Below are positions 10,992 through 23,253 of a stretch of 64,000 nt of DNA, piece by piece. Source of the DNA: Tethya wilhelma (Eukaryota; Porifera; Demospongiae; Tethyida; Tethyidae); contig CAXIPT010000007.1 in assembly GCA_964030475.1 (NCBI GenBank), forward strand, positions 3,910,380 through 3,974,379, given 5' to 3'. The notes beneath the pieces are model-generated. The model did not search any database and had not been told where the DNA came from. It saw only the letters and a list, made by a program, of their open reading frames with translations. Numbering within the stretch: the stretch's first letter is position 1; every line of letters starts with the position of its first letter. The translations under genes and the position numbers were made by a program.

Positions 10992-11922
10992 ATGACAGAC
11001 AAACATGCAATATAGAGGGTACAACCCATGGATCACACAGTGAAGGAAATCAAACCAATGGCTTCCAATATGAAGGTACATCAGGCTTATAATGGTGCTA
11101 TGAACTAACATACTCCACTGTAAACTAATCGTATGTGTGTTTGCTTTAAAAAAAAAACAATTATAGAGACCAAGTTACCCAAAAAATCAGCCTATGCCAA
11201 AGAAAAGCTACCACAATATGAGGCGATAATGTTTAAACCAAATAATAATGTAAGCACAGTAGTGGTAAGTTCATTGAAACACTGACATAAAGTAATCAGC
11301 ACTTATAGGCAATTGTATTTCCTTATTTGATTCAAACACAGGCTGATGGGAGTCCCATCGACCATGGGGTTGGAGGAAAATACTTCAAATGGAGCTTAAT
11401 TTTAGTGTGTGTGGCTCTTGCCACTCTTCAGATCCCAGGCCTCATGTGTCTCCTCCCTGCACTCACACTAAGTATGGAGGTAAGTGGTATACCCTACTTC
11501 AATAGAGTGATTGTCAACAATTATGGTGAACACAGAAATCAATACATGTGTTTATTGGTAATACCTAAAAAAAAAAAAAAACTTGATTATTTCATATGCT
11601 ATATATACTTCTGCAATTAAAATGCTATGCTCAACTGTCTAATTTAATGTACCAGCAAATTTCTACAGTTACTTATACCTTGCAAGTGTACTTGCTGTGT
11701 TAGAATGTTGAGTGCAGCTATCTAAGCTACAATCCATCTATTCCTCTGCAGGCTAGAGACTACAAACGAGCTGGTAAATTAACAAATGCAAAGAAATACG
11801 ACAAATATTCGTTTTACTTCCTTGTATCAGGCATCGTATACTTCATCATACTGAGTGCTATGGTTGTGCTTGGTGTAATGACTGCAATTGGAGGATTGTA
11901 TTATGTGCTGCTTTCCACATAA
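10992..11922 (+). pseudogene. CD225/dispanin-like unit 5, defective first exon
   Basis: The exon-1 equivalent starts with ATG at 10992 (MTDKHAI) but meets TAG at 11013, and its 3' part (to TATGAAG before GT) is in another frame. Downstream exons are intact: 11167-11249, 11342-11479 (SPIDHGVGGKYFKWSLIL, LMCLLPALTLSME) and 11752-11922 (ARDYKRAGKLTNAKKYDKYS plus TM2, stop TAA). All have canonical splice sites. Translation from the ATG at 11229 in the second exon would give a 109-residue protein with both helices, so it may be an N-truncated gene rather than dead. The loop reads AGK in place of the superfamily's AGD, as in unit 8 (50319-51645), its closest paralogue. Confidence 0.6.
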
Positions 11923-11973
11923 AAAAAATATACATATACACATATATATATATACATGTACCTCCAAGAACTA

Positions 11974-12030
11974 TGGTAACTGGTAAATTAACAATGGCAA
12001 AGAAATACAACAAATATTCATTTTACTTTT
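11974..12030 (+). pseudogene. Dispanin last-exon fragment
   Basis: ACTGGTAAATTAACAATGGC..AAATATTCATTTTACTT repeats the loop region of the adjacent last exon, then falls into unrelated T-rich sequence. It looks like a short truncated duplicate. Confidence 0.6.
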
Positions 12031-14230
12031 TTTGTTGAGTATGTATGTAGTTTAGTTTCGGTTGTGAGTTATACTTTGAGTTTTGAAAAGCTGTTTTTGT
12101 TGTTATTAAAATTATTGACCCTCACTTGCGATTGGTGAGCTCTGTTACACCTTTATTAAAGGAACTGTGTCACTATATAAGCGGTGTTTTGTTACTAAAA
12201 ATAAAATGTGTAACATTTTATGATGTTCTATGACCGTTTATGACGTTTTTTGTTTTGTTTCTTGCGTGATCTGGGTACCACGCCCAGGTATTAGCCCCGT
12301 GTATGTACGTATATTGCGCATTTGTCAACAAAAAATGTCACAAAACGTCACGCATTTCCTTTAAGCAAACATGTACATACAATGAGGCTAGAAAACGGCC
12401 TTTAAACTGTGCTTACTAGAAGACGGCTACATAATTAAATCTATACTAAGTTAACAGTTTCAAAGCCTTCTAGTTTTCGTTTAGGCCTACAATGAAGACG
12501 AGTATCAAAGAATGTAGTACCCAAGAAAAGGACTTCTTTGTACTGTCAAAGTTGCTTCTGCTTCTCTGGAAATCTTTCTCCAAGTAAGTTAGTTAGGAAG
12601 TACATATTATGTACATACATACGTTAGGACAACAAAAATTGTGACTTCCCACTAGTGCACTATATGAGTGCTCAAGACAAGTTTCTGTGAGTTATAAGCC
12701 TTGCATGCAGTTGGTAATCTAGCCGAGAGAGCCTCTGAGCTAGTTTGAATACTTAACTTTGTTTTTCTAGACTTTTACGACATACAATATTTTGTATTGT
12801 TTCAATGGGGCAGGCAGCCCAGTACTACTACACATACTAATGTACAAATGATATGTATGGTTTGCATGTCAAGCTTGGTATTTTATTCCACTCACAATCT
12901 ACAGCAATTATTATTCATAAGAAGCGACACTCATACACCACAGAGAACAAGTCTATATGGAATGTGGTTTATGTTCAATAAGCTAAACTTGTTAAAGCAA
13001 TAAATGGAAGTTACTATAGCAAAATTGCTAAGAAGCTATAGTGCCTTCTGTTATATAACCCCACTAGTCCATACAGCTATACTCCTCACACCATGAATGC
13101 TTTTGAGATTCAAGAATGTTTACTGAAACAACTTTGACATTGGCAATTAAAAACAGAGGTAGAAAAAAGTCTAAAGCTTGAAATGTATACAATCATACTT
13201 GAAAACAATTAGATACATGAAAATTTACACAGTTGGGGATTCTTCTAAACAATACAACTGGAAGTTTACAGTCATTATGTTGTAGAAATGTGTGACAATA
13301 CATCACACTTACTGTTAAAGTAATAGAATTAAGCTTGTAATCACATAGGAAGAGACACTTGTGGAGTCTTTACAAAATGATTTTGGAAGCTTTCACATTG
13401 TTATGCACAACACTTTGTGTATATTATTCTTCCAGTTGTAAAGTCTTTTGTTAAAGGCATTATTGTACAAAATTAATATAGCAAGAGAATTGACACGGTT
13501 TGGAAGTCTTTAAACAATAAACTTTACAAGTGGAACTTGTAAAGTAAAATTTAATGACAATCATCTTGCATATTGCAATTAGCAACAACCATAGATTACT
13601 GTTTAACACGCATGTTGACCATTAGAAACATCCTTGTAAACAATAGACTGCATGTACATGAATCTTCTAATAATGCATTAAACATAATATAGCAGCTTGA
13701 GAATTGACAAGAGATTTCTTAGATTAAAGTGGAAAGAGTTCCTTTAAAATGACAATTATTCTGTAGCGTATTATTAGAAACAACCTTGTAAATAATAGTA
13801 TAGGAAGCTTGTAACCTAATTGTTGCATGAAGCCATCTAACATCAGAGGTGCTAGAGTGCCAATATATGGCATAGGAATTGTGTACCTAGTAACAAGGAA
13901 GATACAGTAAACTGCTTCTAGGCCACTTCGAAGAAATTGATTGTTTCCGATAACCCGACCCTGAAAATTGCAAGCGAGTCAGTTGGTACTCTCTGTAAAT
14001 ACTAGCCCCACCCATGCAATTAAATAGCTCTGTCCACTAGCTTTCAACAGCGTGGAAGTGTCAGAAATCTTCAGAATTCAAAAATTCAGACCTGGATACC
14101 ACAGATAGCTATACACTATGGCACAATAACCTCCAAGCCAGCCATATTAACTTGAATTCACAGCGCTAACTGCAGCTTTCTCAAGCTGACTTAGCAATAT
14201 TGCGCAACTTACGTCACATGAACAATATGA
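12031..14230. other. Gene-poor; pore-former promoter relic
   Basis: 12360-12620 is a diverged copy of 22180-22400 (TCAAAGCCTTCTAGTTTTCGTTTAGGCCTA; CTGTCAAAGTTG). 13280-13930 resembles the DNA upstream of the aerolysin-type genes: ACATCACACTTACTGTTA as at 45490, and AACAAGGAAGATACAGTAAACTGCTTCTA as at 43013. No pore-former coding sequence follows, so this is an upstream-region duplicate. Nothing else is recognised. Confidence 0.45.
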
Positions 14231-14998
14231 ATGAAGGCACCAAGGTGCATAACCCTTGGTGTGTACATATAAAAATGAAAGGCACCATATGCATGGTGCA
14301 CAACCCTCGGCGTATATGCACTGTGATAAATGCAATACAATATTTATTGTATGCATTATAATGAGGCAATGAGGAAGGATATCGAGGCATGATTGTACGT
14401 ATACTGTCAGCATTGCAATCTCATATAAAACACACTTTCTATACTTTACTGCAGCTGTATAACATCGAAGCTGGCAATGCATGCAGACTGTACTGTGCAT
14501 GGGCATGGCTACTTAGGCAACGGGTCGCAATCATAATATTATCACAAGCTATCTTGCTGCAGAGTTTGCAAAACACAAGCGCTTGGACTAGAAATACTCT
14601 ATTACGTCTAAGCATTTATACTAGAGTCAGTGTCGCTATCTCAGACTTCCTAGTGTTTTAGCGAGGTGCAGCTATAGCGCACGATCAGGCAACTCTCGTT
14701 AGCTTGCTATATAAAAACGTATACGTAGTGCTATAGTGGGTGGGGCCACGTAGCCAAAATGGCCGCCCAAGCGATGGGTCGGACTGAAAATCCTGGCATA
14801 GCTCAAGAACTATAAGCTTTTAGCTTCTGATACACATATTTTTTTTAGATGAACATCAGTACTCCATGCTTATGTCCTTAATTTTCAGAGTAGACTTGCT
14901 GTTCTTCAGATTAAGAATGAACACACACACACACACACACACACACGGAAAAAACGACTACTATAACCCTTTCGGCGTGTTTCACACGCCGAGGGTTA
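14231..14998. mobile_element. TIR element of the ATGAAGGCACCAAGGTGCA group
   Basis: The left end is ATGAAGGCACCAAGGTGCATAACCCTTGG. The right end is CTTTCGGCGTGT then ACACGCCGAGGGTTAAT, with an (AC)n tract at about 14922-14945 just before the right end. Relatives with AAGCCTCGGCGC ends lie at 38144-38960 and 40605-41806. No coding sequence is found inside. Confidence 0.55.
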
Positions 14999-15071
14999 AT
15001 TATTATACTGAATCTTATAAGTATTTTGATGGTATTTGATATATTATAGCAGTTTATTGTGTAGTCTAATT

Positions 15072-16125
15072 GGGGCGAGCCTGAGCGAGCCCCAATATTC
15101 CGGTGAGTGCATTGATTTTCATGTAAACGACCGACCGACCGACCGACCGACCGACCGTGACGCTAATAATACATAGGTCAGGGTGCAAGGTACAGCTAGC
15201 TAGCTATTACATCATGTACTTGTGCAGCTGTGCAAGTGTTACGGAACAAACTGTAATGAATATCTTCTGTATGAGCAAGGTACAAGCCACTTCACCACAC
15301 CATGTGTAGTAATGTAAACTGTGTACTGTAAACCACTTCATGCTGTAGTCCTGGCTCCTTCTCTACTACTATGCTAACATCAATAAACACTTTGGCTGTA
15401 TTTCAAGTTCAACAAAATCAGTTGCAAACTTTAATACCAGTAAAATACATAGAATCTAAATTCTGCAAAAAATGTACTGGTACCTGCAAATATATAATTC
15501 TAACAGTAATAATACGTGCTTCACACGAATTAAGAAGAAGATTAGTTGAGGCAGAAGAGAGCATGCGGCAGGCTGAAGCAAACAGGAGCAGAAGTAAAAG
15601 GAGAGCAGTAAGAGACACTTACAGTGAAACAACAACAGAAAGATCAAGAGGGAGCAGGCAGCATGCTGCTGAGAAGGAAAAGTAGGAGGAGAGCAATGAG
15701 TAACAATATACCAGCCAGGCGGCCACTTCTGTAGAACGAGAACAACAACCTACCAGTAGTGAAAGAACCACACAGACTCATACTGCACCAATTGTACTTC
15801 CATTAATCTGGGCTACACGATGAAACGACAATGACTTAGAGCACATGCATGTGAGTGGTGAACCTTTTCCAAGCGTGCAACATTTCAATCCATCTGAGTG
15901 CTCTCGGTGTCATCAACTTGCCACAAGACATCAGCAGCTTTCCTGCTTGCCATGATGGCCCGATAGCCTCAATGTACTGACAGAGAGCTGCTGGAACACA
16001 CCATGCACATCCACAATATTCCACGTATACATATGCACATGCATACTAGCTAGCACACGCATGCAGAATATTGACTTTGTTTCTACACAACACAATTTTT
16101 CCTCAGGCTCGCCCCCTGATCATTT
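15072..16125. mobile_element. Repeat bounded by GGGGCGAGCCTGAGCGAGCCCC, with (GACC)n
   Basis: It begins at the palindrome GGGGCGAGCCTGAGCGAGCCCC (15072-15094) and a (GACC)n run at about 15129-15158, and ends near CTCAGGCTCGCCCCC (16104-16118). Related GCTCAGGCTCGCCCC pieces lie at 16208, 16395 and, shorter, at 47630 and 52066. A + strand ORF at 15371-15685 has a C-terminal Arg/Glu-rich helix (RRRLVEAEESMRQAEANRSR). Such helices often precede Helitron-like replicase/helicase proteins in marine invertebrates, but no helicase or Rep motif is present. Exact element class is unclear. Confidence 0.4.
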
Positions 16126-16555
16126 TGATCCCACTAGTATTATATTGTTATTTCTGTATAATGTAGTTGGATGAGTATGTATCAATAAGCAGGTCTGCAG
16201 CTATGCTATGGGACTCGCTCAGGCTTGCCCCTCATGCTTGCCCCAAAATTTTAACAGGATGAATGGGTGTGGCCTCGAAGCTTAGCTCAGATAGGCTGAA
16301 AAGCCTCAGATTTCAGAAACTAGAGGCTTTTGTTGCTTTGTAAAAGGACCTCAGGCCATTTCATATCAGTAGCTAAGCTTCTACTGTCTATGCCATGAAG
16401 CTCGCTCAGGCTCGTCCCCCAAAATTATGGGTGTGGCCTCGAAGCTTAGCGCTCAAAGAGGCTGAAAAGCCTCATATCTCAGGAACTACAGGCTTTTGTT
16501 GAATTCTTTGTGTAATTTTTTTTAGATAATCTCGATTATTTTACCTTGGTATGCC
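16126..16555. repeat. Repeat scraps before an N join
   Basis: Two copies of GGTGTGGCCTCGAAGCTTAGC..AGGCTGAAAAGCCTCA (about 16266 and 16432), each beside a GCTCGCTCAGGCT piece. A third lies at 38715. The stretch stops at the N at 16556, after which LINE sequence begins abruptly. Confidence 0.5.
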
Positions 16556-16556
16556 N

Positions 16557-17635
16557 GTTTAGATGGTAGACAATTACAAGCAGAAGACACCAACTATGCA
16601 AGATGTCCTGACAAAGAGAGTCGATCATTTGATCGTGTGAGGAGCACAGGGGATCATTAAGATCAGCAGGAATGGTCGGCAGAGACTTCAAAACAGAATT
16701 ACCAATATGAAGAGGAGTGACCTCGGCCCAGTCCACACGTGGGGGGCCCAAGGTATTCATGGTACAAAAGGAGTTAGAAGTCAAGTTAACACATGTACAG
16801 ACTTGCACTGGTAGAGAAACAGAAAACTTCAGGGGGACATGGTCAGAGAAGTTATCAGAAGAATGAACAGTTGAAACACTATTAACAGTAGGGGAAAGAT
16901 GTGAAGATGTGAGAATGTGATCAATCCAAGATCTAGAGCGACCGTCATCCCTCTCATATAGGTGAAGAGAACATCAGAACGAAAGAGTGAGTCGACAGAT
17001 ACGAGATTAAACTCATCCATAAAGGAGAGAAGGTGATCACAATTCACTGTGCATCGTTGAAAATCAACATTAAAGTCACCAGCAATGACAATATTATCAA
17101 AAGAAATTGAATCAATGAAACCACCAAGATGACCAAGAGTTTCAAGAAAAAGGTCATGAGAAGAATTGGTACCATAATCAGTAGGTAAATATACAGAAAT
17201 AAAAAGTGTTGACAGTGATTGACTTAGATTTAGTGAAATTGCACAGAATCTATTGGAGAAAGTGTTATGAAACTTGACAAAAGGGAGGAACCGATTATTA
17301 AAAAGTATGGCACAGCCACCAAAAGGCCTGCCAGAGATGATCTGTGAATCATCCATACCACTAACTCCAACTGAGCAGAAGTTATCGTTAATATTGAGAG
17401 CATTAAGATGATCACGAAGAAGCCAATGCTCTTGCAAAAAGCAAAGATCAAATAAGTCATTGTCAAGCATGCTAGCAACAAAATTTGATCCCGAGTTCCA
17501 TCCTCTACAGTTATAACTGAAACACCTTATTAAAGTACCTGGATCAGGTGGAACTGCCATTCTGAGGAGGACACCTATCAGAGTCTGAAATAGCAACCTG
17601 AACAGAAGAGGATGACGATTGGGATTGACCATCAA
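16557..17635 (-). pseudogene. Non-LTR retrotransposon endonuclease (EEP) region
   Basis: Minus-strand reading carries the apurinic-like endonuclease motifs of LINE ORF2 in order: SYNCRGWNSG, CFLQEHWL, GGCAILFNN, SVYLPTDYG and AGDFNVDF. After one frameshift near 16955 comes SDHVPLKF. These are the Asn, Glu, Asp-Asn and Ser-Asp-His catalytic sets. The frame then continues toward the reverse transcriptase (VDWAEVTPLHI, CSSHDQMIDSLCQDILHSWC) and is cut at the N at 16556. The linker is repeated at 31144-31384, where the RT half of a sister copy is found. Group is CR1/L2/Jockey-like by ORF1 and EEP style. Inactive. Confidence 0.8.
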
Positions 17636-18840
17636 TTACAGATGAAGGTGAGTTACTAGATACATCGGTCTGAGAGACTGTCTTTTTTAATTTAGACCGA
17701 GCCAGACGGGCCTCAGGAGAGAGATCTTCACGGATGAATAATTTTGGGATAGAGAAATCTTTCAACTTGTAGGCAGATGCCAGGATAAGACGTTTGTCCC
17801 AGACACTATTTAATTTGATGAGAAGAGGTCTGCACCGGTCAGGAGGGGGATCTGACTTGCGACGACCAAGACGAAATGCATCAGTGAAAGTAACTTCACG
17901 TCCAGCCATGTGAGACAGCAAAGACTCAACATCTGCTTTTAGATCGAAGAGTGAATTATTCTCAGGCAAACCAAAAACATATAATGTTAGCAGAACGATC
18001 AATAGGTTTCCTGGTAGAGTGGCCACCTCTGGAAGGAGGACCAGTACGTGCAGAACTCTGAGGATCACGAGCAACAGTTGCGGGCAAAGGCGGAGGAGAG
18101 CTGAGGGAAGAAGAGAGACCCTTAAGATAATCAGAAGCAGATGAAATAGACTTCTGAAGGTTGTTAGTGAGAGATTGAGCAGAAGAAAGTAGCAAACTGA
18201 GCTGACTGTTAGTACTGGAGAAGGACTCTACTAGCTTACTACAGACAGAAGCTGGGAAATTCGAAACAAGCTTATAGAAAGAGATTGAATAGAGGTGGTG
18301 TTGTGTTCAACTCTTTCAAAGACAGGATCAATCTCAAAAGAAGGAAGCCTACCAAGATCATTAGCTTCACAATAGATTGAAGGTAGCTTGTTAGCCAAGT
18401 CCAGCCCATTAATAGCAGCAACAAGATCAGTAAAAAGAACATCAGATAATTGACACTTGTCAGAAGCACGTCGGTTATGAAAAATGAGTCCTATAATTCC
18501 CGAAGGTCATCACCACAAGCCTCCCAAAGAGCTTTGATACCCTCCAAGAGAGCCGCGGAGTCAAATTTGCCCTTAAGGCCAGGTTCTTCAGAGCAGAGAG
18601 ATCACCTCTTAAGCAAAAACTCTTCAAGAATGCCAAAACAGGGCTCTCTAAGAAGGAAGAATTGTTACTGCTTGACTCAATACTAATATCAGGTTCCTGA
18701 GTTTGTTGAGAGGAGGTACAATCAATATCAAGGGAATTTAGGTAGCTAAACAAACAATGGGAAACGGTTATGAAAAATTGATTTTTTCCAATTTTTACTT
18801 CTCCCTTTACCCCCAAGAGATTCAAACTCGTTAGGAGTAG
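17590..18840 (-). pseudogene. Non-LTR retrotransposon ORF1 region, frame-broken
   Basis: Minus strand, broken over several frames. The recognisable core is an RRM-like ORF1 block: FGLPENNSLFDLKADVESLL, then DAFRLGRRKSDPPPDRCRPL, then KLNSVWDKRLILASAYKLK. It is preceded by a Ser/Pro-rich stretch (SSLSSPPPLPATVARDP) and an N-terminal part near 18475-18825. Such proteins bind element RNA in the RNP. The C-terminal end overlaps the EEP reading in another frame at 17544-17635. Several frame changes show it is decayed. Confidence 0.65.
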
Positions 18841-19725
18841 CCCGGGCCAAGAATTATTAGCAAAGATACATTTAGCTGCACCTTTCTTCCCCTGATGCTA
18901 ATGGTCAATATTTGGTTATTAATTGTGGCAAGGTTACTGGCAATCTTTATCTTGATAAACTAACTGAATCTTTTTCGGGGAAGAAAGGGGGGGGGGGGGG
19001 AAGAGGAGCTCAGACCAACAGGTAGTGGGGTGGCCATGATGATAGTATGTACTGAAAGCGGCAGCGGAAAAAGAAAGAACTGGGCCGAGGATGTCAACTC
19101 ACAACCCCTCTAGCTGCGGCCCAGCTGGGGTGTTTACCTCAGTTTAAGCCCAAGCAGCAACAAGCCGGCAACCGCTGCAGTTAAAAACTACTCGAGATAT
19201 ATACTTAAACTAAGTACAAACTAAGTACCTGTGACCACTGAGGTTTTACGGGAGAGACCAGGTGTAAGGGGGAGACCAGCCTTGAACCACAACCCCAATG
19301 GCGTCTTCACAGAGACAGTCACAGCGTACAACGTCTTCACAGAGACATACAGCGTCTTCACAGAGAATCACAGCGTACAGCGTTATGTTAGCTAGAACAT
19401 AACGCTGCAACATATATGAGCAGCACAGTAGCACAACACTGCATATCTCATTTGCACTAATTTGGCACTTATAGCCAACTTGAGAAGCATTTAATAGATC
19501 TAGGCAGATTTTAGAGCATAATAGGGCCATAATGATTATTCTTTGAGCATAAAAGATAGGCAGAGCGTTGAGCATAATCTATCAAGGCCTATCTGTATGG
19601 CAGCACTCCTGTTGTGTAATTGTAAATGCAATGATCTGCACAATAGTGCCGTAGCTTATTATTGCATTGGTTCAATTCCTACTAATCAGTAGGCTATATA
19701 GGCAGTGGAGCAATTAAACTATAAT
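18841..19725. other. LINE 5' flank, G-run and short tandem repeats
   Basis: 18986-19000 is a poly-G run in the probable LINE 5' region. 19300-19375 holds three or four imperfect copies of GCGTCTTCACAGAGACA. 19510-19600 carries a GAGCATAAT-rich end finishing in ATCTATCAAGGCCTATC, whose inverse (TAGGCCTTGATAGATTATG) is at about 28953-28971. No gene is seen. Confidence 0.4.
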
Positions 19726-21023
19726 GAAGGCATCAAGGTGCATAAGCCTAGGCGCAATTAACTAGCATGATGCACCCGTGCTACTATACATGAATGCATG
19801 ACCTTATCATCCAACCAACCTACCAAATTCTAGCCTGTAGCAATCAAGAATGTACTGAGCTTTGGTCAGCCTAGTTATAATCATGCACCTCTGTTTAGAA
19901 ATTCGTTGACGCTTGTAGCACTTGAAATACAGTACTGAATGCTATATAGTTTAGCAAGTTTCTTGATCAGTGCCAGTCTGCAGGCACTCAGGCTGATACA
20001 AAACACACAACTAACCTAGTTACTATAATGGATACTTGTACACAGTATTATCATTGGGGGCTTTACTTTTATGTCAATATTATTATTATGTGGATCTCAC
20101 AGTATTCAAATAATTATTGTATCACTTATAATATTGAGTAAATTGTTTAAGTTGATCTTTCAGTATTGATCGAAGTCTTACATTATTTTGTTACTTAATT
20201 ATATTATATAGCAAATATTGATCTGAGTTACTGAGATTTATTATCACGTTATTGTATTAATGTCATCATATATGCGATTGTTGATAATAATAGAATAATG
20301 TTATTATTATTACTGAAAATGGAATAATATAATTATACCCAAAATAATCTTACAACTGTATTGTAGGTAGGAAGATTAAAAAGTAAATTAAGTTAGTATA
20401 ATTATGTAAACAAAATTAATAAAGAAAACTCAATCTTGTGGTTCAACTTGGTGAGATGAGTGGTAAATGGATGATGTATGAGTGCTTGTTTGTTCTGATC
20501 ATGAACTCTATATTGTTGCTTATCACTATAATATCACTGGCATTTGCTCATTTTGTTGCCATCCGAAACTTATTGCTCAATTTATGGTCAAGTCTTCGTT
20601 CCTCTGATTCATTGACACGCTTGGATACTTTTGATCTACTATCACTTTTTCTATGATCAGCTCTCTGTTGTTCAGTTTCACTAGCTCTTTTGGCAGCTGT
20701 ACGATTCTTGGTTTGGTTTCTACGATTTTCTACATCACACATGCTCTCCATTGATCTTAATGCTTGCATTTTTAATTTCCTACTAGGCTCATGAACACAT
20801 ACACGTACTCTTCAATTTTACTGTAAAAATTGGAGGATTATAGTAATAGTTGTTTACTAATTCAATTAAGAGTACATTCCGACCAAAGTATATGCAGACT
20901 CAAGTTCCGAGTCAGTGATACAACATATCTACTGGCTTTCGTATACGTATACACACCTTTTGGTTGTAGGTTTTCCATTGGAAAATTTCCTCTTTCTATA
21001 AATGTATGCACAAAACATAAATA
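19726..21023. repeat. 1.3-kb segmental duplicate of 36091-37396
   Basis: Both copies begin AAACTATAATGAAGGCATCAAGG and run collinearly to ATGCACAAAACATAAAT with scattered indels. Both include the GTGGATCTCACAGTATTCAAAT and GGTTCAACTTGGTGAGATGAG landmarks. The left end is the ATGAAGGCAC-group transposon terminus. Minus-strand coding scraps are inside, listed separately. Confidence 0.8.
20548..20769 (-). pseudogene. Helitron-type RAxETEEQR repeat fragment
   Basis: The reading RRNQTKNRTAAKRASETEQQ then KVSKRVNESEERRLDHK is the degenerate Arg/Glu-rich repeat that I recall preceding Helitron-like_N and PIF1-type helicases in invertebrate mobile elements. No Rep HUH or helicase motif is present nearby, so only the repeat remains. 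The duplicate at about 36930-37130 has extra indels. The attribution rests on recall of a low-complexity pattern. Confidence 0.35.
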
Positions 21024-22576
21024 GTATGCAGTAAACTTGTTGTGTTAACTAATTTTCTGTACTGTAACACAATCATGCATGTACCTCAAGATCTTGAATG
21101 TTGCATGTCTTTTTCATTCACTGTATAGCATAATTAATATCAATCCCTTTTTCTGCAGATATCTTTTCGGAAATACTTCTGATTAAAAAATATTCAACTA
21201 GTGCCCCACTCTATCATACTTACACTAGTTGTAGCTGATTTTATACGTTTACGTTGACATGAAGACATGCAGTGACTCTGAGTGATAGTCTGCAATTTGT
21301 CTACTTCAAGATAATACCAGTTGTTTCCAAAAAACATCAATTAAACTAAGTGGATATTTTGTGATATAGTACCAGTTAAGTGCATGCATCATGATGCATG
21401 AGTGTGATGTATAACAAGTATCAAATACTCACCGTCAATCTTTTTTCACAAAACTTCCTTTTGCAATGAGTTTTTCACCTTTCATTACATGAACAACATA
21501 TAATATAACTATACACAAGTATAGAGTAGTTACATAACAGAAATATTATTACTAACATAATTACACATGCACCATGTTTGAAAATCTTTGTTATACCCTT
21601 CAGGCACATCCTGTTGAGTGTGCATGGACCAAATAAAATACGCAACTTTACATATACATTCAACAATAATGTACATGCATACGAACATACTTTAATAACT
21701 TGTGTTGGATTTGACTTGTTAAGGGTGCTCGGACACCACCCACGCACGGAATTGTAGCTGGTTGCTATGGGCCAAATCTCAGCAAAAACGTTGCAACTAG
21801 AGTATAGGAGAGTGCTTGCTCATAAACAAGAAAAGAGCCCTTCAAAAAAATCTCGCTTGGAAAAACAAGCAGCTAATGGAATAAATTTTTCAAGCCTTAA
21901 AATTCATAAAACTCTCTAACCGTCCATGATTAGGCCACCAACTTTTTTTTGAGCGCTTGTTCTGCATGTCTCATTCTCGGCACATGCACTTTATAATGCA
22001 CTGCCCATTTCTATACTATACTCATTTTTACTAGGCTACTTGTTCATTCCCTTTTTTTCAACACTACAGTGTGGAAACTACTATAGAGACTGGTTAGTCC
22101 CTACAAAAAGCTTGACATGTACTACATTAATTAACTAGAGGCGCATGCGCATAATAATGCCACGTGGATAGATAATGACCTTTGAACTCTAACTGCAAAG
22201 ATGGCTGCATTGTAGTACAGGATTTTATACACTTAATTTCAAAGCTTTCTGGTTTTTGTTAGGCCTATTTATGATAAAACGAACATCAAGGAATGTAATA
22301 CCTATATATATGAAAAAAACTTACTTTGTGCTGTCAAAGTTGGCTTAACACACTAATTCTGGTTCTCTGGTAATCCTTTGCAAGTAAGTCAGTTAGGAGA
22401 ACAAAAATGGCACTATTGTGGCTTCCCACTAGCACTCGCTACGAGTGCTGAGGAAACTTTTTGCGAGTTTTAGGCATTGCATGCAATTAGTAATCTGTCA
22501 CTGAGTGCCTCTGACTAACTTTGAAGGTTTAATTTTGTTTAACTAGATTTTTATAGTGACCAACACGTATTGTGTC
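21024..22576. other. No gene recognised
   Basis: AT-rich sequence with many stops in all frames. 22140-22560 is a diverged repeat of 12380-12780. A minus-strand ORF at 21475-21747 is hydrophobic and Cys-rich but has no recognisable features. Confidence 0.4.
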
Positions 22577-22738
22577 TAGCCTCGTTCCCAGGCCTTCTGC
22601 GTGCTGCTAGTATAGTAGCACGCAGAGCTAGAGGCGAGGGCTAGCTAGTCTATCGAGCTAGACCCTCCTCCTTCGTCACGTAACGAAGGAAGAGGGTCTA
22701 GCTCGATAGACCAGCAGAGGGCCTGGGGACGAGGCTAT
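22577..22738. mobile_element. 162-bp hAT-like foldback MITE
   Basis: The element runs from TAGCCTCGTTCCCAGGCC to GGCCTGGGGACGAGGCTAT, and most of it is inverted repeat. It is flanked by a perfect 8-bp direct repeat ATTGTGTC (22569-22576 and 22739-22746). An 8-bp target duplication is the hallmark of hAT superfamily transposition. Related to 32958-33807 and 42449-42992. Confidence 0.85.
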
Positions 22739-23253
22739 ATTGTGTCTATGGGCCATGGGACAGTCGACCCATTCCTACTATATGTACTACCGTACGTATA
22801 TGATAGTTATTTAGATTATAAGGCTATAGCTTTGAACAAAAGTTAAAACCTCTCTGAAATGTCAAAATCAATTCATTATGGTCTTCTTGATTATATATAT
22901 ATATATCATCAATCATGTACACATTCTATATCAATTAATTTGTCACAAGGACAGTGAGCAAAGCACTGGATACCTAGCTAACCAATATTATACTTTTGAT
23001 AGCTGCATACACTGCACATGTGGTACCTACATTGATATAATGCATACTACACTTGCTCTTACTTGCACAAAGTTTAAAATCTGTATTCTAACAATTTTCC
23101 CACTATGGGGAGGTCTTTGGACATCCTCTCTCCAAGAAGACTACTTGCAGCTGCATGTTTTAATTGCTAGTGGAAACCACTCCCTTGTTCCCATCACAAA
23201 GGAGCTAGGAGGTACGAAAGGGTCACGTGATCAGCTAGCTTTGAGCATCCAGT

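Noticed and set aside
15371..15685. Basic coiled ORF as a host gene
   Set aside because: Only the C-terminal Arg/Glu-rich part looks protein-like, it sits inside a repeat, and such patterns accompany Helitron-type elements. Kept only as a note in that element.
21475..21747. Minus-strand Cys-rich hydrophobic ORF
   Set aside because: No signal, domain or splice context. Composition is typical of AT-rich noncoding sequence.
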